Source of the DNA: Phycisphaerales bacterium
GTDB taxonomy: Bacteria; Planctomycetota; Phycisphaerae; Tepidisphaerales; Tepidisphaeraceae
DNA length: 64,000 nt
Reading direction: 5' to 3'
NCBI GenBank assembly: GCA_020853095.1
Contig: JADYZN010000055.1
Coordinates: 124,001 to 188,000 of the forward strand
The notes beneath the pieces are model-generated. The model worked only from the letters and a program-made list of their open reading frames with translations. It was not told where the DNA came from and did no database searches. Numbering within the stretch: position 1 is the first letter of the stretch; each line of letters begins with the position of its first letter. This document shows positions 45,570 through 54,325 of this stretch, piece by piece. Position numbers and translations under genes: made by a program.

Positions 45570-46583
45570 ATGCTCGTGCGTCTCTCCGGCCGACTGCTTT
45601 CGCTGCTGCAACTGACCCGCATGGCGCTGGTCTTCACCGCCATCGCCGACAGCGCCTGCGGTCTGCTGCTGCGTTGGCGGGCCGCCGGCCGCGGGGGGGA
45701 TGCGATGCCGGGGTCGATCGACTGGCGACAGCTCATTTGCATCGCAGCGGTCTCCGTGGGGTTGTACGGCTTTGGCATGAGCCTCAACGACATCATCGAC
45801 CATCGGCGCGACCGCCAGCTTGCCGCTCATCGTCCGCTGCCCAGCGGCCGGATGGGGGTGGTCGGGGCGCACGTGATCTGCATCCTGCTGGCGTTGCTGG
45901 CCCTGGCGGCGGCGATTTACTATTCCCAACAGATCCCGCGCGGCTGGATGAGCCTGGTTTTGGTCATCGGCACCTTCGGGCTGATCGGTTTCTACGACTT
46001 CGCCGGCAAATACCTGGTCGCCCCCGGGTTGCTGACCCTCGGCCTGATCCGTTTCTGTCACGCCGCCATCCCCGCCCCCACCACGCCGTTGATCTGGCAT
46101 CCGCTGCTGCTGCTGAACCACGTCACGATCCTCTCGACGGTCGCCTACCGCTGGGAGCAAAAACGTCCCCCCCTGACCGCCTGGCACTGGCTGCTGATCC
46201 TGGGCGGCCTGGGGATGGTGGACCTGACCGTGGTGGGGCTGGCGACCTGGCAACGGTGGCGGGGGGGATTGTCCTTCGCCTCGGCCCTCTGGATCACCCC
46301 CGGCTTGTGGCTTCCACTGATCGCCGCGGGCGCGTTTGTGCTGCTGGCGGCCTACATCCGCCTGCGCAGCCGCTCGATCCGCTCGGCCGGCCAACAACTG
46401 ATGCTCTACGGATTGCTCTGGCTAATCGTTTACGATGCGGCCTTCGCCCTGGGATACATCGGCCCACGGTCGGCCGGATTGATTCTCCTGCTGGCCCCCA
46501 TCGCCTGGCTGAGCGTACAACTCATCCGCTGGTGGGCGGGCCTGGCGATGCTGACGCGAACACCGACTTTCCGCAGGGCGTAG
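45570..46583 (+). CDS. UbiA family prenyltransferase-like membrane protein
   Basis: 337 residues, about eight or nine membrane helices. The first Asp-rich motif is NDIIDHRRDRQLAAHRPLP, the hallmark of UbiA; a second DxxxD-type site appears as FYDFAGKYL. It should transfer a prenyl chain onto an aromatic or sugar acceptor in the membrane. Start choice: GGGAGG lies right before ATG 45570, so GTG 45576 two codons later is spaced better; an in-frame GTG at 45516 overlaps paralog 4. It might correspond to EboC of the ebo cluster, given the EboB-like protein at 60943, but the two are 14 kb apart. Confidence 0.85.
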   Translation: MLVRLSGRLLSLLQLTRMALVFTAIADSACGLLLRWRAAGRGGDAMPGSIDWRQLICIAAVSVGLYGFGMSLNDIIDHRRDRQLAAHRPLPSGRMGVVGAHVICILLALLALAAAIYYSQQIPRGWMSLVLVIGTFGLIGFYDFAGKYLVAPGLLTLGLIRFCHAAIPAPTTPLIWHPLLLLNHVTILSTVAYRWEQKRPPLTAWHWLLILGGLGMVDLTVVGLATWQRWRGGLSFASALWITPGLWLPLIAAGAFVLLAAYIRLRSRSIRSAGQQLMLYGLLWLIVYDAAFALGYIGPRSAGLILLLAPIAWLSVQLIRWWAGLAMLTRTPTFRRA

Positions 46584-46624
46584 GCGGACCATGACACCGG
46601 ACTGGGCATCGGGAGAAGATCAGA

Positions 46625-46746
46625 AGAAAGATGAGCCACGGAGCCACAAAGAACACAGAGAAGAAAAATCAAAATATAAAATTGAAACATTCTGATTTCT
46701 CCTTCTCCGCTCTTTCTGATCTCTGTGATCTTTGTGGCTCCGTGGC
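46625..46746. repeat. Long inverted repeat of a dispersed GAGCCACGGAGCCACA element
   Basis: Arms 46635-46660 and 46721-46746 match at 25 of 26 positions, separated by 60 AT-rich bases. The left arm reads GCCACGGAGCCACAAAGAAC. A third copy in direct orientation lies at 48245-48280. It is not coding and has the look of a dispersed intergenic repeat. Confidence 0.85.
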
Positions 46747-46769
46747 ACATGCATTCTGAAAGAACCTCC

Positions 46770-48254
46770 ATGAGTCGAATCATCCTGAGCACACTCAATG
46801 CCCGCCACGCCCACGCCTCATTCGGCCTGCGCTATCTCATGGCCAACCTTGGCGAGCTGCAATCCTCCGCTCTTTTGCTCGAATTCGACATCAATCAGCG
46901 TCCCCTCGACATCGCCGAGTCGATTCTCGCGGCCGATCCTTCGATCATCGGCCTGGGAATCTACATCTGGAACGCCAACCAGAGCCTCGAGCTGGTCCGC
47001 ATCCTCAAGTCATTGCGGCCGGATCTTCCCCTGATTCTCGGCGGGCCGGAAATCAGCCACGAAACCGAACTTCAGGAGATCACGGCCCTGGCCGATTTTG
47101 TCATTCAGGGAGAGGCGGACCTTTATTTCGCCGATCTGTGCCGAAAAATCCTCTCCGGCCGCCGGCCTTTGAATAAAATCCACGCCGCTCCGCTGCCGGA
47201 TGTGGCCGCGTTGAAGCTTCCCTATGACCTGTACACCGACGCCGACATCGCCCATCGGGTCATTTACGTCGAGGCGTCGCGCGGCTGCCCCTTCCGGTGC
47301 GAATTTTGCCTCTCCTCGCTGGACATTCCCCTGCGCAATGTCCCCCTCGATCCCTTTCTGGCCTCACTGTCGAGCCTTCTGGAACGGGGAACCCGACAAT
47401 TCAAATTCGTCGACCGCACCTTCAACCTCAACCCGGCCATCAGCACCTCCATCCTCGACTTTTTTCTGGCCGCGCTGGATCGTTTCCCCAACCTTTTCCT
47501 TCACTTCGAGATGATCCCCGACCGTCTGCCCGATGCCTTGCGCGACCGGATCATCCGTTTCCCCCCCGGCTCACTGCAATTCGAGGTGGGAATCCAGACG
47601 TTCAACCCGCAGGTTGCCGAAAGGATCAGCCGGCGGCAGGACAACGCCAAAGCCGAGTCCAACCTCCGCTTTTTACGCACCCAAACCACCGTCCACATTC
47701 ACGCCGACCTGATCGCCGGCCTCCCGGGCGAGGATTTAGCCGGCTTCGCCGCCGGTTTTGACCGACTGCACTCCCTTGGGGTGCACGAAATCCAACTCGG
47801 AATTCTCAAACGCCTCCGCGGCGCACCGATCGCTCGCCACGATGAGGCGTGGGGGATGGTCTACCGCCCCGATCCCCCCTACGAAATCCTGCAAACCGCT
47901 CACATGGATTATCCCACCCTGATGAAACTGCGCCGATTCGCCCGCCACTGGGATTTAATCGCCAACAGCGGCCGATTTGCCCACACCCTGCCCTTGCTAT
48001 TGCGCGATGGCTCCGCTTTCTTCGCCTTCTGGACCTTCTCCACCTGGCTGCACGAACGAGCTGGCCAGCGCACCAGCGGCATCTCCCTGAACCACCTGCG
48101 CGACTTCGTCGGCCAATACCTTCGCTCCCTCCCCGATGCCGATGAACCTCTCATCGCCGCCGCCCTGGCCGCCGACGATCCTTCCCGCAAACCCTCACCC
48201 ACCCATCTCCCTCTCCGCCAGGCCAGGCGTCTCCGCGAGGTAAAAGAAAGGTGA
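46770..48254 (+). CDS. B12-binding-domain radical SAM protein (DUF4080-like)
   Basis: 494 residues. N-terminal cobalamin-binding-type domain (RIILSTLNARHAHASFGLRY, LILGGPEISHE), radical SAM core with EASRGCPFRCEFC giving the CxxxCxxC cluster, FEVGIQTFNPQVAERISRR and HADLIAGLPGED, and a C-terminal DUF4080-type region. Substrate unknown; often tRNA, lipid or peptide methyl transfers are proposed for such proteins. Codons 46725-46767 are open but lie in the repeat, so ATG 46770 is used. The gene sits between copies of the dispersed repeat. Confidence 0.9.
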   Translation: MSRIILSTLNARHAHASFGLRYLMANLGELQSSALLLEFDINQRPLDIAESILAADPSIIGLGIYIWNANQSLELVRILKSLRPDLPLILGGPEISHETELQEITALADFVIQGEADLYFADLCRKILSGRRPLNKIHAAPLPDVAALKLPYDLYTDADIAHRVIYVEASRGCPFRCEFCLSSLDIPLRNVPLDPFLASLSSLLERGTRQFKFVDRTFNLNPAISTSILDFFLAALDRFPNLFLHFEMIPDRLPDALRDRIIRFPPGSLQFEVGIQTFNPQVAERISRRQDNAKAESNLRFLRTQTTVHIHADLIAGLPGEDLAGFAAGFDRLHSLGVHEIQLGILKRLRGAPIARHDEAWGMVYRPDPPYEILQTAHMDYPTLMKLRRFARHWDLIANSGRFAHTLPLLLRDGSAFFAFWTFSTWLHERAGQRTSGISLNHLRDFVGQYLRSLPDADEPLIAAALAADDPSRKPSPTHLPLRQARRLREVKER

Positions 48255-48280
48255 GCCACGGAGCCACAGAGATCACGGAG
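48245..48280 (+). repeat. Third copy of the GAGCCACGGAGCCACA element
   Basis: AGAAAGGTGAGCCACGGAGC then CACAGAGATCACGGAG, overlapping the last codons and stop of the radical SAM gene. It matches the 46625-46660 copy with about four differences. Confidence 0.85.
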
Positions 48281-48303
48281 GGAACGGTAAACAGTTACGA
48301 TGG

Positions 48304-49350
48304 TTATTCCTTGGGCAATTCGATTTTCCAGATTTGGGCGAATTCGGCCAGGTGATCGCGGAGCAGTTGGACGTTCGGGGCGGGGGATTGGGGGCGGGAT
48401 TCTTCGTATTGTTTGAGGCTTTGGTCGAGGGTCTCGGCCAGCAGTTTGCCCGATTCCTGGAGTTGCTCAATTTGTTGGCGCGTGGAGGCGATGGCGGAAT
48501 CGTTTTCCTGCTTAACCTGTTCCTTCTCCTGGTCTGTTTGCGGGATTTCAGGATGATCGGCCCGTTGTTGGGCGGCGGCCAGTTGGGCGTTCAGATCGTC
48601 CACGGAAGCCTGTTGTTCCTTCTGGCGTTCCTGGCCGTCGGCGATGGCCTGGCGGGCGTTGTCGGCATCGGCTTTTCGGTCGTTGATGAAAGATTCGCGT
48701 TCATCGGGGTCGGTCAGGTCGGCCGGAGGATTTTTCGCCTGTTCCTCGGCCTTCTGTGCGGCGGCCTGATGTTCGGCGATCTGGGTGGTGGTCTCCTGCA
48801 ACGCTGTCCGGGCCTGTTCAAGCTGTTCGTTCAGGCCGGCGATTTGTTCCTTGGCGTTGTCGATGGCGCGCTGGCGATCGTCATCGCTCAACACGCGGAG
48901 GCCTTTTTTCTGAGCTTCTTCATGGGCGGCCAGCTTGGCCTTGGCGGCGGCCAGTTGTTCGTCGTTTTTCTTGACTCCTTGTTCGAGTTCGGCCTTCATT
49001 TTGGATTCGGTCTGTTCCCAGACGATCACCATGTAGGCTTCCCATGTTTTGCCGCCGACCCAGAGCCATTCATCCAACGTCGTGTTGTGGCTGGCGAGAA
49101 TGGCCTGAAATTTCTGGTTGGATCGGCCGGCGATGGCCATCGCCCCCAGACCCGAGGCGTTTTGGGCCGCCTGCCCGGCGGCTTCCTGCAACTTGACGAA
49201 TTCCCGCGTGCAGTCGAGGTAGTTGGTCAACTGCAGCTCGGTGTAAACACCGTCGGCCGGCTCTTCAAACGCCGGCTCATCGGCCCGCACGCCGCCGGCC
49301 AACCCCAGAATCAGTGCCAACCCAAATGCAAATTTCTTTGCGAATAACAC
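48304..49350 (-). CDS. Exported coiled-coil protein
   Basis: 348 residues. Signal peptide (FAFGLALILGLAGGVRA), then a folded region of about 90 residues with LDCTREFVKLQEAAG and WVGGKTWEAYMVIV, and from residue 115 to about 310 a Glu/Gln/Ala/Lys-rich heptad region, probably long coiled coil, with DLTDPDERESFINDR interrupting. The C-terminal end HLAEFAQIWKIELPKE is compact. No domain known to me; a periplasmic structural or scaffolding role is plausible. Confidence 0.8.
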   Translation of the reverse strand: MLFAKKFAFGLALILGLAGGVRADEPAFEEPADGVYTELQLTNYLDCTREFVKLQEAAGQAAQNASGLGAMAIAGRSNQKFQAILASHNTTLDEWLWVGGKTWEAYMVIVWEQTESKMKAELEQGVKKNDEQLAAAKAKLAAHEEAQKKGLRVLSDDDRQRAIDNAKEQIAGLNEQLEQARTALQETTTQIAEHQAAAQKAEEQAKNPPADLTDPDERESFINDRKADADNARQAIADGQERQKEQQASVDDLNAQLAAAQQRADHPEIPQTDQEKEQVKQENDSAIASTRQQIEQLQESGKLLAETLDQSLKQYEESRPQSPAPNVQLLRDHLAEFAQIWKIELPKE

Positions 49351-49494
49351 GATAGTGCTCCATTTACAGTTGAATGACGCCCCGGTCGATCGCCGGAGGC
49401 CATGAATCAGATGCTACCAAGGGGTCGAAGGTTAGTCACGATTTGCAGTGATCGGCACGCCGGGGGACAATGGGATCGTCACAGGAGCGAAGCG

Positions 49495-49899
49495 ATGGCG
49501 TATTGGCTGCTGAAGACCGAACCGGACTGCTATGCCTGGTCGGACTTGGAACGTGACAGGCGGACGACCTGGGATGGGGTGGGCAATGCGCTGGCGTTGA
49601 AGAATATTCGAGCCATGAAAAAAGGGGATTTGGCGCTGTTTTACCACACCGGCACCCAGCGGGCGGCGGTGGGGGTGGTGGAGATATTGTCCGATCCCCA
49701 TCCCGATCCAAAACAGGATGATCCGAAGCTGGCGGTGGTGAAGGTGGGACTTAAAAAGAAGCTGGCCCGGGCGATCGAACTGTCGGAATTTCGCGCGGAC
49801 CCGGCGTTTGAAGGTTGGGACCTGTTGCGAATCAGCCGCCTGAGCGTCGTCGCGGTTCCGCCGGCGATGTGGAAACGAATCCAGGTGCTCGCCAAGTGA
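49495..49899 (+). CDS. EVE domain protein (thymocyte nuclear protein 1-like)
   Basis: 134 residues starting MAYWLLKTEPDCYAWSDLER behind AGGAG; also RRTTWDGVGNALALKNIRAM, GDLALFYHTG and AVGVVEI. EVE domains belong to the PUA/YTH-like fold and bind modified bases. Stand-alone proteins of this length are widespread, function not settled. The frame is open upstream to 49402 but lacks homology. Confidence 0.95.
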   Translation: MAYWLLKTEPDCYAWSDLERDRRTTWDGVGNALALKNIRAMKKGDLALFYHTGTQRAAVGVVEILSDPHPDPKQDDPKLAVVKVGLKKKLARAIELSEFRADPAFEGWDLLRISRLSVVAVPPAMWKRIQVLAK

Positions 49900-49923
49900 T
49901 AAACCCTGTATGAGGAATGGTTT

Positions 49924-50478
49924 ATGACAACCGATGAAACCAACCAAGCCGGTCAGGATGTGCCGCACAAGCCAACCGATGACAAGGAGGAGGTTTATTA
50001 TCAAGGCTCTCCCCTGTTGCGAGGTGAACTTGGTCGGGTATTGGGCTGGGGGATGTGCGGGGTGGTGTTGGTGGTGATTCCGATTCTGGCGTGGTCGTTG
50101 GGGTGGCGGTTTTGGCCGGGCATCTGGTTGACGTTGATCTGCTGGGTGGGGGGAGTGGGGTTGGCGTTTTGGCCATGGGTGATGACCCGGACGATCCGGT
50201 ATCGAATCAGCAATTATCGGATCGACTATGAGCGTGGTTTGCTCGCCAAGCGCATTGATACGCTGGAGTTATGGCACGTTGAGGACATCACCTTCAACCA
50301 GTCGATGATGGATCGGTTGATGCGGGTGGGAACGATCACGATCATTTCCAACGATGACACCACGCCGCAGTTGGCGTTGCACAGCGTGCCCAACCCCAGG
50401 CCCTTGTTTGAGGCGCTCAAGCAGCGGGTGATTGCGGTTAAACGTCAGCGCGGCGTGATCAAGATGGATTTGGGATGA
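49924..50478 (+). CDS. Bacterial PH-domain membrane protein
   Basis: 184 residues. Two membrane helices (GWGMCGVVLVVIPILAW and WPGIWLTLICWVGGVGLAFW), then a PH-like domain with RYRISNYRIDYERGLLAKR and LWHVEDITFNQSMMDR. It shares organisation with the protein at 10263. No catalytic residues; family role unknown. 24 bases after the EVE gene. Confidence 0.85.
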   Translation: MTTDETNQAGQDVPHKPTDDKEEVYYQGSPLLRGELGRVLGWGMCGVVLVVIPILAWSLGWRFWPGIWLTLICWVGGVGLAFWPWVMTRTIRYRISNYRIDYERGLLAKRIDTLELWHVEDITFNQSMMDRLMRVGTITIISNDDTTPQLALHSVPNPRPLFEALKQRVIAVKRQRGVIKMDLG

Positions 50479-50529
50479 ATAGGGTTGGGGGAGTTGTGGC
50501 GCTTTGTAAATTGGTATACCATTTTAGGC

Positions 50530-51489
50530 ATGTCACTGGTGAAGGATCCGAACAATATTCGTGTCGCGATGCTGGGGATGGTCGATGGCAACGGCCATCC
50601 GTACAGTTGGAGCGCGATCATCAATGGCGATTTTGACGATCAGGAGATGGCGAAATGTCCGTATGCGGGCATTCCGCAATATCTGACGCCGGGACGGTCG
50701 CAGCTTGGGATCCCCGGCGTGAAGGTGACACATGTCTGGTGCGACGATCCGGGCGATTCGGTGAAGGTGTCGAAGGCGTCGCTGGTGCCCCACGTCGTCC
50801 AGCGGCCGGAGGATGTGATCGGAAAGGTCGATGCGGTGTTCGTGGCGACCGACATCGGATTTGAACATGTTGAGCGCTGCCGGCCGTTCATTGAGGCGGG
50901 CATTCCGGTCTTCATCGACAAGCCGATGGTGGACAGCGAAGACCACCTGCAACAGTTTGTGCGATGGCAAAAAGAAGGCAAGCCGCTGATGTCCAGCAGC
51001 GCCATGCGGTACGCCCGTGAATACGTTGACCTGGGCAAACGATTGCCCGAAGTGGGGGATTTGCGGCTGATCTACACGACGATGTGCAAGACATGGGAAC
51101 GCTACGGCATTCACGCGATGGAAGGGGTGTATCCGCTGCTGAAGCCGGGCGGGTGGGAGAGCATCACCCACAGCGGCACGCGCGACCATTCGGTGTATCA
51201 CATCCACCACAACAGCGGCGTGGAGGTGGTGGTTCCGATCATCGTGGACATGTATGGCGGGTTTGGATTCACCAGCGCCCACGGGACCAAGGGTTCGATC
51301 TCGGCGTCGTTTGGCGACACGCTGTATGCGTTCAAGACGCAGTTGGAAGGGTTTGTGCAGTATCTGCGCACGGGCAAGTTGCCCTTCGCGTTCGATGAGA
51401 CCATCGAGCTGATGAAGATCATCATCGCCGGCCTGCGCAGCCGCGAACAGGGTGGCAAAAAGGTGATGATATCGGAGATTCGAGCCTGA
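50530..51489 (+). CDS. Gfo/Idh/MocA family oxidoreductase
   Basis: 319 residues from ATG 50530. N-terminal NAD(P)-binding fold: NIRVAMLGMVDGNG as the first strand and loop, VDAVFVATDIGFEHVERCRP, IPVFIDKPM with the family's EKP/DKP-type catalytic Lys. The C-terminal domain is beta-rich. It oxidises or reduces a sugar or sugar acid; substrate not known. It leads a unit with an aldolase and an SDR, which suggests sugar acid breakdown. The N-terminal loop is longer than usual. Confidence 0.87.
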   Translation: MSLVKDPNNIRVAMLGMVDGNGHPYSWSAIINGDFDDQEMAKCPYAGIPQYLTPGRSQLGIPGVKVTHVWCDDPGDSVKVSKASLVPHVVQRPEDVIGKVDAVFVATDIGFEHVERCRPFIEAGIPVFIDKPMVDSEDHLQQFVRWQKEGKPLMSSSAMRYAREYVDLGKRLPEVGDLRLIYTTMCKTWERYGIHAMEGVYPLLKPGGWESITHSGTRDHSVYHIHHNSGVEVVVPIIVDMYGGFGFTSAHGTKGSISASFGDTLYAFKTQLEGFVQYLRTGKLPFAFDETIELMKIIIAGLRSREQGGKKVMISEIRA

Positions 51490-51508
51490 TCTTCAACCTC
51501 AAATCGAG

Positions 51509-52327
51509 ATGAATATGACGATTCGACCCAGTCGAGTGTTGCAGAAAATCCGTGCCGGCGGGATCGCCAGTTGCACGAAGCTGAACCTGGCCGATCCGCG
51601 TGCGGCCGAGATCGCCGCGATGTGCGGGTTTGATTGCGTCTGGACGGACATGGAACACGTGCCCAATTCGATCCATGACGTGGAAAACCAGGTGCGGGCG
51701 GCCAAGGCGCACGGGGTGGATACGCTGGTGAGGGTACGGCGGGGTTCGTACAGCGACTTGATTTTGCCGTTCGAGATGGATGCGGCGGGGATCATGATTC
51801 CGCACCTGATGGGGCTGGAGGAGGCGAAGACGATCGTCCGGCACACCAAGTTTCATCCGATCGGTCGTCGGCCGCTGGATGGAGGCAATGCGGATGGGGC
51901 GTATTGCCAGTTGCCCCTGACGGATTACGTCAAACAGTGCAACGAGGAGCGGTTTGTCATCGTGCAGATCGAAGACCCCGAGCCACTGAACGAGTTGGAG
52001 CAGATCGCGGCGTTGCCGGGGATCGACATGCTCTTTTTCGGTCCGGGCGATTTTTCGCACAGTCTGGGGATCGTGGGGCAGATGAGCGATCCGCGGATCG
52101 AGCAGACGAGGGTGCGGATCGCGCAGGTGGCGAAGGCGCACGGCAAAATGGCCGGCACGGTCTGCGGGGCGGCGGACATCGGCCGGCTTGGAGAGATGGG
52201 ATATCGGTTTTTGAGCGTTGGGGCGGACGTGGTGGCGCTGGTGAATTATTTCAAGGATATTTCAGCGGCTTTTGGCAACAATGCCGGCTCTCAGGCCGGT
52301 GGGATTTATTCAGGGAAAAAGCAATGA
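51509..52327 (+). CDS. HpcH/HpaI family aldolase
   Basis: 272 residues. Class II aldolase barrel: FDCVWTDMEHVPNS with the metal-site Glu region, HGVDTLVRVRRG with the active-site Arg, AAGIMIPHLMGLEEA, VIVQIEDPEPLNELEQIAAL with the metal Glu and PGIDMLFFGPGDFSHSLG with the metal Asp. It splits 2-keto-3-deoxy sugar acids or similar into pyruvate and an aldehyde. Coupled by ATGA to the SDR gene and 19 bases after the Gfo/Idh gene. Confidence 0.92.
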   Translation: MNMTIRPSRVLQKIRAGGIASCTKLNLADPRAAEIAAMCGFDCVWTDMEHVPNSIHDVENQVRAAKAHGVDTLVRVRRGSYSDLILPFEMDAAGIMIPHLMGLEEAKTIVRHTKFHPIGRRPLDGGNADGAYCQLPLTDYVKQCNEERFVIVQIEDPEPLNELEQIAALPGIDMLFFGPGDFSHSLGIVGQMSDPRIEQTRVRIAQVAKAHGKMAGTVCGAADIGRLGEMGYRFLSVGADVVALVNYFKDISAAFGNNAGSQAGGIYSGKKQ

Positions 52328-53100
52328 ACGTAATGGAAATGTTCAGTCTCAAGGGCAAGGTGGCGGTTGTGAGCGGCGGCGCGGGGTTGTATGGCCGGCA
52401 GATCGCCGAGGCGCTGGCCGAGGCGGGGGCCAAGACCTTCATGGCCAGCCGCGACCAGGCCAAATTGGAGGAGCAGGCGAAAAAGTTTCGTTCCGCCGGG
52501 CTTGATGTGACCGCCTTGTCGCTGGATCAGGGGGATGAGCAGTCGATCAAGGACTTGTTGGCCGATGTGCTCAAACGCGCCGGCAAGGTGGATGTGCTGG
52601 TCAACAACGCGGTGTTGCGGCCGATGAAGGATTGGTCGGACACCGCCGCGGCGTTCGCCCGAAGCATGGAGGTCAACGCCACGGGCGTTTATTCCATGAC
52701 GAGGTATTTCGGCGATCACATGGCCGCCCACGGCGGCGGGAGCATCGTCAACGTCGGGTCGATCCAGGGCGTGATCGGGCCAGATTTTTCGCTGTACGAA
52801 GGGCTGGGCTGGGGTGCGCCGCCGGATTATTTCTTTCACAAGGGGGGCATGGTGCAGTTGACGCGGTATGCCGCCAGCAAGCTGGGGCCGCAAAACGTCC
52901 GCGTCAACGTCATCAACCCCGGTGGATTTTTCAACAACCAGGATGAACGGTTTGTCAAACGGTACAACCAGCGCACGTTCCTGGGCCGGATGGCCAACGA
53001 GCAGGATTTGAAAGGGATCATCGTCTTTCTGGCTTCCGATGCATCCGGTTACATCACCGGCGCGGAGATCGCGGTGGATGGGGGTTACACGGCCAAGTAA
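52324..53100 (+). CDS. Short-chain dehydrogenase/reductase (sugar or gluconate dehydrogenase-like)
   Basis: 258 residues from ATG 52324, overlapping the aldolase stop. Cofactor loop SGGAGLYGRQIAEAL, VLVNNAVLRP, catalytic SIQG Ser and the YFFHKGGM Tyr-xxx-Lys, and INPGGFFNNQDERF. An insertion of about ten residues (YEGLGWGAPPD) precedes the catalytic Tyr. Ends GAEIAVDGGYTAK. Likely oxidises the product of, or supplies substrate to, the aldolase upstream. Confidence 0.92.
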   Translation: MNVMEMFSLKGKVAVVSGGAGLYGRQIAEALAEAGAKTFMASRDQAKLEEQAKKFRSAGLDVTALSLDQGDEQSIKDLLADVLKRAGKVDVLVNNAVLRPMKDWSDTAAAFARSMEVNATGVYSMTRYFGDHMAAHGGGSIVNVGSIQGVIGPDFSLYEGLGWGAPPDYFFHKGGMVQLTRYAASKLGPQNVRVNVINPGGFFNNQDERFVKRYNQRTFLGRMANEQDLKGIIVFLASDASGYITGAEIAVDGGYTAK

Positions 53101-53164
53101 GCGGAGATTTTTTCTTCGCCAGCGGGTCGGCCATGAGGCGCGGTGGGAATCGATCGCCCCGGCC

Positions 53165-54292
53165 TCATTCGCCGCGGTCGATCCATCCGCCCCCCAGCAC
53201 GATCTCGTGATCGTACAACACCACGGCCTGTCCCGGCGTGATGGCGGATTGGGGTTCGTCGAATTCCACCATGATCGTATCCTGATCCACGCGGCAGACC
53301 TTGGCCGGCTGGGGGGAATGGTTGTAGCGGATTTTGGCGGTGCAGGGCAGCGGCTGCTCGCCCGGCGCGGGCAGGTCTTGCAGCAGGTTGATCTGGTTGG
53401 CGAACAACCGCCGCCGCAGCAGGTCGGCCTTGTCGCCGAGGGTGACGCGGTTGTCGGCCGGGTTGATGTCCACCACGTACACCGGATAGCCCAGCGCCAC
53501 GCCGACGCCTTTGCGCTGGCCGATGGTGAAATGCTGGTGGCCTTCGTGTTCGCCCATGACTTGGCCGGCGGTGTTCACCAGCGTGCCGGGTGCGAACGCT
53601 TCGGGCGTGCGGCGTTTGACCAGCCCCGCGTAATCTTGGTTGGGGACGAAGCAGATTTCCTGTGAGTCGGGCTTGTTGAAGACGGGCAGATTCCATTCCT
53701 GGGCCATCGCGCGGACCTCGTGTTTTTCAAATCCGCCGATGGGCAGCAGGGTGTGTTCCATGGCTTGCCGGCTCATGCCGAACAGGACGTAGGATTGATC
53801 CTTGCGATGGTCTATGCCGCGCATCAGGGCTTTTTGCCCCGTGGCGGGATTGATCTCCACCCTCGCATAATGACCTGATGCCACAAAGTCCGCACCCACC
53901 GCTTCGGCATAGCGGGCCAGTTTGCCGAATTTCAGCCAGTCGTTGCAGCGCACGCAGGGGTTGGGCGTCCGGCCGGCGTTGTATTCGGCCACGAAGTAAT
54001 CAATGACACGCCCAAAATCCTCCTGGAAATTGAGCACATAGAAAGGAATGCCCAAAAGGCCTGCCACCCGCCGGGCATCGGTCGCATCCAGAACCGAACA
54101 GCAACCCTGCTTGGATTTTCCACCAGCTTCGATGGAACAGCTTTCGGCCGGTTCCTCCACCCCGGATGGCGTTCCCAGCCGCATGAAAGCGCCCATCACC
54201 TCGTACCCCTGTCGCAGCAACAACGCCGCCGCGACGGAGGAGTCCACTCCGCCGCTCATCGCTACCACGACCTTGGGTTTGCGTTTCTGCAT
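53165..54292 (-). CDS. mnmA: tRNA-specific 2-thiouridylase
   Basis: 375 residues. Thiolates U34 of tRNA for Lys, Glu and Gln. ATP loop VVAMSGGVDSSVAAALLL, NPCVRCNDWLKF with the first catalytic Cys, ASGHYARV, DQSYVLFGMS, and DSQEICFVPNQDYAG with the second catalytic Cys. There is a small Cys-containing insertion (SCSIEAGGKSKQGCC) near residue 55, a variation seen in some lineages. 33 bases downstream of pdxA on the same strand. Confidence 0.96.
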   Translation of the reverse strand: MQKRKPKVVVAMSGGVDSSVAAALLLRQGYEVMGAFMRLGTPSGVEEPAESCSIEAGGKSKQGCCSVLDATDARRVAGLLGIPFYVLNFQEDFGRVIDYFVAEYNAGRTPNPCVRCNDWLKFGKLARYAEAVGADFVASGHYARVEINPATGQKALMRGIDHRKDQSYVLFGMSRQAMEHTLLPIGGFEKHEVRAMAQEWNLPVFNKPDSQEICFVPNQDYAGLVKRRTPEAFAPGTLVNTAGQVMGEHEGHQHFTIGQRKGVGVALGYPVYVVDINPADNRVTLGDKADLLRRRLFANQINLLQDLPAPGEQPLPCTAKIRYNHSPQPAKVCRVDQDTIMVEFDEPQSAITPGQAVVLYDHEIVLGGGWIDRGE

Positions 54293-54325
54293 GATTCGGG
54301 GGGTATTAAGTTCTTTTTTAGACTT

